From contig JAJQDG010000088.1 of assembly GCA_021202305.1 (NCBI GenBank), positions 1 through 10,623 on the forward strand: a stretch of 10,623 nucleotides of DNA, read 5' to 3'. Position 1 is the first letter of the stretch. The number at the start of each line of letters is the position of its first letter. This document shows positions 1 through 5,438 of the stretch, one piece after another. A model generated the notes under the pieces. It saw only the letters and a program-made list of their open reading frames with translations, was not told where the DNA came from and searched no databases. The position numbers were made by a program, and so were the translations under genes. Source of the DNA: Candidatus Gastranaerophilales bacterium (GTDB lineage Bacteria; Cyanobacteriota; Vampirovibrionia; Gastranaerophilales; Gastranaerophilaceae).

Positions 1-1017
1 ATGTATAACTTAAAAACGGGCGAAACGGTTGATAAAAACGGCGGGAAAAAAGACTATGAAAATAAAATTATCCGCACGTATAAATTATCTAACTTATCGG
101 ATGATTATCTTAGAATGCTGAGAGCATACAGATTTTCTTCGGTATTGGGTTTTAAACTTGACGAAAGTGTTTTTAACTTTATAAAAGAAAATGCCTCAAA
201 ACTTGAAAATGTTTCAAAGGAACGCATTAATCAAGAATTAATTAAAACGTTTCAGGGCGATTTTTTGCCGGAAGCAATTTTAAACATGGATTTATCAGGG
301 ATTTTAGAAGTTATTTTTCCCGTTTTTACGGAGATTAAAAAAATTCCGCCAAATTCTCATCATCATTTGGATTTATTTCATCATTCCGTTGAAACCGTAA
401 AAAATATACGCATTAATAAGCCCGAATTAAAAATTGCTGCCCTGCTGCATGATTTAGCAAAGCCCGATTGCTGGACAATTGACCGGGAGAAAGGGCGCCA
501 CCGTTTCATAGGGCATGATGAAAAAGGCGGTAAAAAGGTTATTCCGATTTTAAAAAGGCTCAAATTTTCTAACCGCCAAATTGAATATATTTCAAAAATG
601 ATAAAATACCATATTTATCCTTCTGCCTTAATGGCAAGTCCCGATTTAACCGAAAAAGCGATAATCCGTTTTGTAAGAAAGATAGGCGGCGATACCATGG
701 ATTTAATAGAGCTTGCACGCGCAGACAGATTAAGCGCAAAAGGAAAAGCCGTTACGGATGAAATGGTTGAAAAAAATCTTTCAAATCTTGAATTTTTAAA
801 GAAAAAATATGAAGAAATTGCCCCAAAAATGCGGACTATGCCAAAATTAACGGACGGAAACGAAATCATGCAAATTCTTGAAATTCCGCCTTCTCCGATT
901 TTAAAGGAAATCATTGAAGAAATAAAGGAACTCCAGCTTGAAGGAATTATAAATACAAAAAAAGATGCAAAAAATTATATTCTTTCCCTAAAATCAAAAT
1001 ATGGGACTATGCAATAA
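1..1017 (+). CDS. cca: CCA tRNA nucleotidyltransferase with HD domain, 5'-truncated by the window
   Basis: Adds or repairs the 3'-terminal CCA of tRNAs using CTP and ATP, in the cytoplasm. What remains is the end of the nucleotidyltransferase head, the RNA-binding neck and body, and a C-terminal HD phosphohydrolase domain. Visible: the GG-K-DYENKIIR segment (about residues 14-25), which in this family closes the head domain; the neck motif DDYLRMLRAYRF (about 34-45); and an HD domain with a His-rich entry (H120-H122, H127-H128), the HD pair H150-D151 in LLHDLAKP, and H172-D173. The GS/DxD catalytic motifs of the head are absent because the window begins inside the gene. The ATG at position 1 is therefore most likely an internal Met, and I estimate that well over 100 residues lie upstream. 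The stop is TAA at 1015-1017. It converges with the Memo-AMMECR1 gene across 123 bp. Family assignment is firm. A poly(A) polymerase of the same superfamily is the main alternative. Confidence 0.88.
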   Translation: MYNLKTGETVDKNGGKKDYENKIIRTYKLSNLSDDYLRMLRAYRFSSVLGFKLDESVFNFIKENASKLENVSKERINQELIKTFQGDFLPEAILNMDLSGILEVIFPVFTEIKKIPPNSHHHLDLFHHSVETVKNIRINKPELKIAALLHDLAKPDCWTIDREKGRHRFIGHDEKGGKKVIPILKRLKFSNRQIEYISKMIKYHIYPSALMASPDLTEKAIIRFVRKIGGDTMDLIELARADRLSAKGKAVTDEMVEKNLSNLEFLKKKYEEIAPKMRTMPKLTDGNEIMQILEIPPSPILKEIIEEIKELQLEGIINTKKDAKNYILSLKSKYGTMQ

Positions 1018-1023
1018 TCAAAT

Positions 1024-1116
1024 GTCTTAAATTTTTACAATCTCTAACCTGCAATACGGAATTAAATTAAAAGGCGGCGTGCAAGTCTTAGTTTTTTACT
1101 ATCTCTGACTGCAATA
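1024..1116. repeat. Two diverged ~32-bp direct repeats, 61 bp apart, in a convergent spacer
   Basis: Copy 1 is 1024-1056 and copy 2 is 1085-1116. Both run GTCTTA, two variable bases, TTTTTAC, a variable base, ATCTCT, a variable base, AC, then TGCAATA; copy 1 has one extra C before TGCAATA. About 27 of 33 aligned positions agree. The copies are separated by 28 unrelated bases. Copy 2 also contains a small inverted repeat, ACTAT (1098-1102) with ATAGT (1114-1118), followed after some bases by a T-rich stretch (1132-1139), so it might help end cca transcription. The function is unknown. Confidence 0.6.
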
Positions 1117-1140
1117 GTTTCAAAATCGGGTCTTTTTATT

Positions 1141-2487
1141 TTACTCTTTAATATAAACCGTTTCAAACCGGTAAGCTTCAAAAGTTTCGGAAAAATAATT
1201 TTCAGAAAAGCCCGCTTTTATTTTTAATGAGTTCAGAAACATTCTTTTGTCGGGGATCTGCTCCCAAACAGAAGGAAGATAGACGGCTCTTTTTTCTTTA
1301 TCTTTGATAATAATCCCGTCAATTTCCGCCCGAATTTCATTTAAAAGCTCATTTTCACTGCCAAATTCAATCGGCATCGGGTTTGACAAAAGCGAAACCG
1401 CAATTTTTATTTCATTTATTTCTTCTAAGCTGACAGGATTAAAACGCGGGTCATTATATGCGCTTGCTTTTGCATTTGAAATTAAATCGGAATATAAACT
1501 TTTGTGCGCAATTATTGAACCAATGCATCCTCTTAAATGTCCGTTTTTTTCTAATGTTACAAAGCTTGCACCCGTTTCATCAAAAACGGCAGGATACAAT
1601 TTGTCATCATTTTTGCCGCCTAAAATTCTTACATTTATTTTTTTATTTTCCTGTATGCTTTTTTTGCATATTTCAAGAACCAAATCGGAATAATATTTTT
1701 TTATAAATTCATTTTTTTTGCCTTCATAAAGACCCCATGCGCCATAGCCTACCACTTGAGTTTTATTGTTTGTAACATCGCCTGAATTTTTCATGCCGAG
1801 TCTAATCATTGAAAAATTATTTTTACGGGCAAAATCGCACAGGGCTAAAACCCCCGCCGCACCGCATGCCTGATGAGGGTTAAAATTTACGGTATCTAAA
1901 GTTTCAATCATAAAAGAGGTAAGATTATCAACTTTTTTTGCTTCATCGTATTTTAAAAAATGGCTCAGGTCGGATGAAATTATAAACGCATTTTCTTTAT
2001 TTTGATAATATTCAGAAATTATTTCAGAAACAAAATGCGCTTTATTGCCCGTTAAGACGGGAACAATTTTTACATCATTAAAAAGCGCTTGAATTAATGG
2101 TATTTGAACTTCAATCGAATGTTCATGTTCAAATGCTTCATTATTTGTATTTACTTGAAAATCACGCTTTAATTCAGCGCAAATTTCTTGATTTATTTGA
2201 ATTGTGCCAAAAGGCGTCTGCCACAGGTCATGTTCTGAAACGCAAAGCCCCGTAAAATAAACTTTGTGTGCGGGTGCAATAATGAATATATTTTTAACGT
2301 TCCTGTCAAGCGCGGCTATTCCTTTCATTGCAAGAGAGCCTGAATATATGTACCCCGCATGCGGAACTATGACGGCACGGGTTGAAAAATCCGCACTTTT
2401 ATCAAAACTTTCTATGATTTTCTCCAGTTCATCTTTTTCTAAGGGATAAAATATCCCTGCAACCGAAGCGTTTTTTATATTGTTCAT
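1141..2487 (-). CDS. AmmeMemoRadiSam system Memo-AMMECR1 fusion protein (proteins B and A)
   Basis: A 448-residue fusion of two conserved partners. The N-terminal Memo domain (about 1-255) resembles class III extradiol dioxygenases. It shows PHAGYIYSG (42-50), APAHK (71-75), EHEHSIEVQIP (120-130), SSDLSHF (171-177) and NPHQACGAAG (203-212). By analogy with human MEMO1, H43, H74 and C208 probably bind the metal. The C-terminal AMMECR1 domain (about 265-448) carries its hallmark LRGCIG (318-323), then NDPRF and the PVSLEEI segment. In many genomes these are separate genes beside a radical SAM enzyme. Here that third partner is the divergent neighbour, so the set is complete in two genes. The reaction is not established; modification of some biomolecule has been proposed. 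No signal peptide or membrane segment is evident, so it is probably cytosolic. The start at 2487 fits the Memo N-terminus (VAGIFYP) and lies 6 nt from a TATAAT box, with no Shine-Dalgarno sequence. Confidence 0.93.
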   Translation of the reverse strand: MNNIKNASVAGIFYPLEKDELEKIIESFDKSADFSTRAVIVPHAGYIYSGSLAMKGIAALDRNVKNIFIIAPAHKVYFTGLCVSEHDLWQTPFGTIQINQEICAELKRDFQVNTNNEAFEHEHSIEVQIPLIQALFNDVKIVPVLTGNKAHFVSEIISEYYQNKENAFIISSDLSHFLKYDEAKKVDNLTSFMIETLDTVNFNPHQACGAAGVLALCDFARKNNFSMIRLGMKNSGDVTNNKTQVVGYGAWGLYEGKKNEFIKKYYSDLVLEICKKSIQENKKINVRILGGKNDDKLYPAVFDETGASFVTLEKNGHLRGCIGSIIAHKSLYSDLISNAKASAYNDPRFNPVSLEEINEIKIAVSLLSNPMPIEFGSENELLNEIRAEIDGIIIKDKEKRAVYLPSVWEQIPDKRMFLNSLKIKAGFSENYFSETFEAYRFETVYIKE

Positions 2488-2493
2488 CAGTTT

Positions 2494-2502
2494 ATTATAT
2501 CA
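2494..2502 (-). promoter_or_regulatory. Extended -10 promoter of the Memo-AMMECR1 gene, predicted leaderless
   Basis: On the minus strand TGA-TATAAT occupies 2502-2494, a perfect -10 hexamer with a TGn extension. Only 6 nt (AAACTG) separate it from the ATG at 2487, which puts the expected transcription start on the start codon itself. No good -35 is visible at 16-18 bp; the closest TTAACA (2527-2522) is 22 bp away. Confidence 0.6.
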
Positions 2503-2520
2503 CAAGGTTTTATATTTGTT

Positions 2521-2548
2521 TTGTTAATTTGCCTGATTTTATTATAAT
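2521..2548 (+). promoter_or_regulatory. Promoter of the radical SAM gene, predicted leaderless
   Basis: TTGTTA (2521-2526), a 16-bp spacer and a perfect TATAAT (2543-2548) form a good housekeeping-sigma promoter. The ATG at 2555 follows after just 6 nt (AATTTT), so the predicted transcript begins at the start codon and has no room for a Shine-Dalgarno sequence. Confidence 0.65.
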
Positions 2549-2554
2549 AATTTT

Positions 2555-3544
2555 ATGCAATTTCAAGATAATGTAAACGGTAAAATTCAATGCCTTATAT
2601 GTCCGAGAAAATGTATTTTGGCGGAGGGGCAAAAAGGGTTTTGCTATGTCAGAGAAAATAAAAACGGCAAAATTAATTCTGTAACGTACGGATATAACAC
2701 AGGGCTTTCAATAGATCCTATCGAAAAAAAGCCCCTTTATCATTTTTACCCGAACAGTAAAATTTTATCTTTTGGCACATTGGGGTGCTGCATGGGGTGT
2801 AAATTTTGCCAGAACTGGCATATTACAAAAAATACTGCTTCTCCAAAAATAGGCCAAAAAATACTCCCTTTTGATATTGTAAATATTGCAAAAAAATATT
2901 CTCTTAAATATGTTGCATTTACGTATAATGACCCTATTGTATTTTTTGAGTATGCGCTTGATACGGCAAAATTGTGCGCAAAAGAAGGCATAAAAACAAC
3001 GGCAGTTACATCAGGATTTATGAATTTAGATGCTGCTTTTGAATTTTATAAATATATGGATTCGGCAAATATTGACCTAAAAGCTTTCAGTGAAAATTTT
3101 TATAGGAGAAATTGTCTTGCATCTCTTGCACCCGTGCTTGAAACAATAAAATATACGGTTTTAGAAACAAATTGTCATGTGGAATTAACAACTATGTTAA
3201 TTGAAGGCGAAAATGATTCTTACGAAATGATAAAAAATGAGTGCGAATGGATTTTAGAAAATTTGGGTGCGTGCATTCCATTGCACTTTAGCGCTTTTAT
3301 TCCCCATTATAAATTTAAAAACCGTAAGAAAACAGAGTTTAAAACGCTTTTAAATGCGCGCAAAATTGCGCTTGATACAGGTTTAAAATACGTTTACACC
3401 GGAAATATTTCAACAAGGGAAACATCTTCAACGTATTGCAAAAAATGCGGAAAACTTTTAATTTCAAGAATGTATCCTTTTGAAATTAATTTAAAAAACG
3501 GCGCATGTATTTTCTGCGGCGAAAAACTTGACGGACAGTTTTAA
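2555..3544 (+). CDS. amrS: AmmeMemoRadiSam system radical SAM enzyme
   Basis: Third component of the AmmeMemoRadiSam set, related to pyruvate-formate-lyase-activating-type radical SAM proteins. It should reductively cleave S-adenosylmethionine at a [4Fe-4S] cluster to start a radical reaction on an unknown substrate. Three cysteine-rich parts are visible. The N-terminal block has C13, C16, C20 and C30 (CLICPRKC then GFC). The cluster motif is C78-x3-C82-x2-C85 in LGCCMGCKFCQNW. A C-terminal zinc-ribbon-like end has C295, C298, C318 and C321. The 329-residue length suits the family. The start is the only Met ahead of the N-terminal Cys block. It is divergent from its partner fusion gene, with 67 bp between them, so co-regulation from the shared region is likely. 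Past the stop the reading frame stays open for 25 codons and repeats the last residues (see the fragment at 3545). Family call firm, biochemical role unknown. Confidence 0.93.
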   Translation: MQFQDNVNGKIQCLICPRKCILAEGQKGFCYVRENKNGKINSVTYGYNTGLSIDPIEKKPLYHFYPNSKILSFGTLGCCMGCKFCQNWHITKNTASPKIGQKILPFDIVNIAKKYSLKYVAFTYNDPIVFFEYALDTAKLCAKEGIKTTAVTSGFMNLDAAFEFYKYMDSANIDLKAFSENFYRRNCLASLAPVLETIKYTVLETNCHVELTTMLIEGENDSYEMIKNECEWILENLGACIPLHFSAFIPHYKFKNRKKTEFKTLLNARKIALDTGLKYVYTGNISTRETSSTYCKKCGKLLISRMYPFEINLKNGACIFCGEKLDGQF

Positions 3545-3622
3545 TTATCCGGTAAATTGCAGGCGTACCATTATGTGCCGCCTTCAAAAATCTGCGGTGA
3601 AAAACCGGATGGAAGGTTTTAA
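3545..3622 (+). pseudogene. In-frame decayed duplicate of the 3' end of the radical SAM gene
   Basis: Directly after the amrS stop (TAA 3542-3544) the same frame is open for 25 codons to a second TAA (3620-3622). Its end, ICGEKPDGRF-stop, matches the gene's own IFCGEKLDGQF-stop. At DNA level 3513-3544 and 3591-3622 agree at 26 of 32 positions with an offset of exactly 78 bp (26 codons), and two of the differences are synonymous (GGC/GGT, GAC/GAT). The start of the fragment, SGKLQ, also resembles CGKLL of the upstream zinc ribbon, but the middle is shortened by about 8 codons and only one Cys survives. I read it as a leftover tail of a duplicated or replaced gene copy. It has no start codon of its own. 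Confidence 0.65.
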
Positions 3623-3730
3623 CTTAAAACAGTTATTGTTATTCGGTAAAAATTGCCGGCAGGATTTTACTGTATGAAATTTGCCAAGAAAAATTTTAAT
3701 TTCTCCCTAAACCCTGTCCTCATTCCTTAA
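3623..3730 (+). other. Spacer with a possible further degenerate repeat unit
   Basis: No gene is seen here. Bases 3639-3699 weakly echo the preceding fragment: TTATTCGGTAAA against TTATCCGGTAAA, then TTGC, AGG, TAC and TATG in the same order, ending in GAAAAATTTTAA where the fragment has GAAAAA...TTTTAA. Several gaps are needed, so this may be coincidence. Confidence 0.25.
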
Positions 3731-3752
3731 TTGCCCCGGCGGGGTGATTTTT
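3731..3752 (+). terminator. Probable intrinsic terminator of the radical SAM transcript
   Basis: CCCC (3734-3737), loop GGC, GGGG (3741-3744), extended outward by two wobble pairs and one T-A pair to about 7 bp, and followed at once by TTTTT (3748-3752). The T-run lies on the plus side only, so it suits plus-strand transcripts, about 190 nt beyond the amrS stop. The stem is short, so efficiency is uncertain. Confidence 0.5.
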
Positions 3753-3769
3753 GTATTGAAAATAGAACC

Positions 3770-5329
3770 TTAATTTTTCTTTTTATCGCCCGCAAATTCA
3801 GAATCAAGCCTCAAAAAAACAGGGTGAATTTCTGATTTTTCAATCAATTTACCGATTTTTAACATATTATCTTTTATTTCATCAAACCTTATATTCAAAT
3901 CAAATTTAAGCTGGCATGCCATATCAAAAGCAATATTCGGACAATAAGGCTCAATTAAAACGGCAATTTTTATCATTAAATTTAAAACAGTATATAAAAC
4001 CTCTCCGCATTCTTTAATTTTGCCTTCTTTATAAAGCGCCCAAGGAGCGCTGTCATTCACATATTTGTTCGCATTATCAGAAAGTGAAATGATTTTATTC
4101 GCGGCAAGCGCGGGTTCCATTTCATCAAACAGAGCCAGAACCTCTTTTTGAACCGTTCTTGCTTCAAGGCAGAGTTTATCGTTAACAAATTCTTCCTTGA
4201 TTTCACCATCAAAATATTTAATCAGCATGTTCAGGGTTCTGTTTAAAAGGTTCCCCAAATTGTTTGCTAAATCAGCGTTTACTTTTTCTTTAAAATCTTC
4301 ATCGGAATAATTACCGTCCCTGCCGCCAATTGCTGAAGCTGCCATAAAATATCTCAGCGCATCCGGCTTTTCAAGTTTAAATGCTTCCATAACGCTTTTT
4401 GGAGAAATAACATTTCCCGTTGATTTTGACATTTTACTTTTGTCAATCATAATCCACCCGTGCGCAAAAATGCTTTTTGGAAGCTCAACCCCGAGCGCCA
4501 TTAAAATGCCAATCCAGTATATGGAGTGAAATTTTAAAATATCCTTTCCTATTATATGATAATCCACAGGCCAAAATTCCTTAAAGTTTTCGCCTGAATT
4601 TCCTTTCGTATCATACCCCAGAGCCGTTATATAATTTGAAAGCGCATCAATCCAGACGTATATAACTTGAGACGGGTCTGATTTTACTTCAATTCCCCAC
4701 GAAACGTTAGCTTTAGCCCTTGAAACCGAAATATCTTCAATACTTTCAAGCTGGTTTAAAACTTCGGATACTCTAAAAGAGGGGCGGATAAAATCGGGGT
4801 GGGTTTTTATATGTTCTTCAATTTTATCTTTATATTTTGTCAATTTGAAAAAATAATTTTCTTCGCTTACAATTTCCGGTTTTTTATTGTGAACAGGGCA
4901 GCACCCGTTTTCATCCAAATCCTTTTCCGACAAAAAACACTCGCACCCGGTGCAATAAAGCCCCGTGTATTTGTGCTTATAGATATCTCCTTTTTCAAGA
5001 AGTTTTTCAAAAATGTCCTGCACCTTTTCCGTGTGTTCTGTATCAGTAGTTCTTATGAATTTTGTATAATCAATATCAAGTAATTTCCACGCTTGTTTAA
5101 ATGCATTTGCGTTTTTGTCGCAAAGCTCTTTAGGCTCAACATTTGCAATTTTCGCCGTTTTTTGAAGTTTAATCCCGTGTTCGTCCGTGCCGGTCAGCAT
5201 AAAAGCCTTTTTTGCGCGCTTTTTATAATGCCTGAAAATAATATCCGTAAATATTTTTTCATAAGCATGACCTATGTGGGGTTCGCCGTTTACATAATCT
5301 ATTGCCGTTGTAAGTGAAAATTTTTCCAT
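3770..5329 (-). CDS. metG: Methionyl-tRNA synthetase, short zinc-binding form
   Basis: Charges tRNA-Met with methionine using ATP; class I enzyme, cytoplasmic. Signatures: HIGH box (18-21) in NGEPHIGHAYEKI, LTGTDEHG (45-52), a zinc knuckle with C126, C129, C144 and H147 (YCTGCECF, then CCPVH), the VIYVWIDALSNY segment, and KMSKS (299-303). The C-terminal anticodon-binding helices end near residue 519. There is no appended C-terminal tRNA-binding (Arc1p-like) dimerisation domain, as in the shorter bacterial forms. The start chosen is ATG 5329-5327, giving MEKFSLTTAIDYVNGEPHIGH. It has GGGAG at 5342-5338 with 8 nt spacing, and it lies downstream of the promoter. A more distal in-frame ATG at 5374 would precede the -10 box and add 15 atypical residues. 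The leader is only about 12 nt, so no T-box or SAM riboswitch can precede it. Divergent from the GH57 gene. Confidence 0.96.
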   Translation of the reverse strand: MEKFSLTTAIDYVNGEPHIGHAYEKIFTDIIFRHYKKRAKKAFMLTGTDEHGIKLQKTAKIANVEPKELCDKNANAFKQAWKLLDIDYTKFIRTTDTEHTEKVQDIFEKLLEKGDIYKHKYTGLYCTGCECFLSEKDLDENGCCPVHNKKPEIVSEENYFFKLTKYKDKIEEHIKTHPDFIRPSFRVSEVLNQLESIEDISVSRAKANVSWGIEVKSDPSQVIYVWIDALSNYITALGYDTKGNSGENFKEFWPVDYHIIGKDILKFHSIYWIGILMALGVELPKSIFAHGWIMIDKSKMSKSTGNVISPKSVMEAFKLEKPDALRYFMAASAIGGRDGNYSDEDFKEKVNADLANNLGNLLNRTLNMLIKYFDGEIKEEFVNDKLCLEARTVQKEVLALFDEMEPALAANKIISLSDNANKYVNDSAPWALYKEGKIKECGEVLYTVLNLMIKIAVLIEPYCPNIAFDMACQLKFDLNIRFDEIKDNMLKIGKLIEKSEIHPVFLRLDSEFAGDKKKN

Positions 5330-5337
5330 AATGTTTT

Positions 5338-5374
5338 CTCCCAGGCGATTATAACACAAAAAATAATATAACAA
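5338..5374 (-). promoter_or_regulatory. metG promoter and ribosome binding site
   Basis: Minus strand: TGT-TATAAT extended -10, with the hexamer at 5353-5348 and TG at 5356-5355, and a TTGTTA -35-like box at 5374-5369 with a short 15-bp spacer. The predicted start near 5341 falls right at the Shine-Dalgarno GGGAG (5342-5338), so the leader is very short. This site decides the metG start at 5329. Confidence 0.55.
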
Positions 5375-5416
5375 TTAAAGGCGGGTTTACATATCAATCG
5401 GAAAAATGTTATAATC
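5347..5416. repeat. Perfect 10-bp inverted repeat made by two divergent extended -10 boxes
   Basis: GATTATAACA at 5347-5356 is the exact reverse complement of TGTTATAATC at 5407-5416, with 50 bp between. Each arm is the extended -10 region of one of the two divergent genes (metG and the GH57 gene). Confidence 0.7.
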
Positions 5417-5430
5417 CGTAAGATACAGGA
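5386..5430 (+). promoter_or_regulatory. Promoter and Shine-Dalgarno of the GH57 gene
   Basis: TTTACA (5386-5391), an 18-bp spacer and TATAAT (5410-5415) preceded by TGT (extended -10). The expected start lies near 5422. AGGA at 5427-5430 sits 8 nt ahead of the GTG start codon at 5439 and supports that start. Confidence 0.65.
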
Positions 5431-5438
5431 TAAAAAAA

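Noticed and set aside
1024..1116. Possible two-repeat CRISPR remnant (about 32-bp repeat, 28-bp spacer)
   Set aside because: The geometry fits, but there are only two copies, they differ at several internal positions, no cas genes are present, and I recognise no known repeat family.
1304..1706. Open frames on the strand opposite the Memo-AMMECR1 gene
   Set aside because: They lie wholly within a well-supported gene, show no family motifs and have low-complexity hydrophobic composition typical of antisense shadows.
5330..5374. Longer metG start at 5374 (15 extra residues)
   Set aside because: The extra residues are atypical, the predicted -10 box lies downstream of that ATG, and a good Shine-Dalgarno sequence serves the ATG at 5329.
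5330..5438. T-box or SAM riboswitch ahead of metG
   Set aside because: The predicted leader is only about 12 nt, which is far too short, and no specifier or antiterminator structure is visible.
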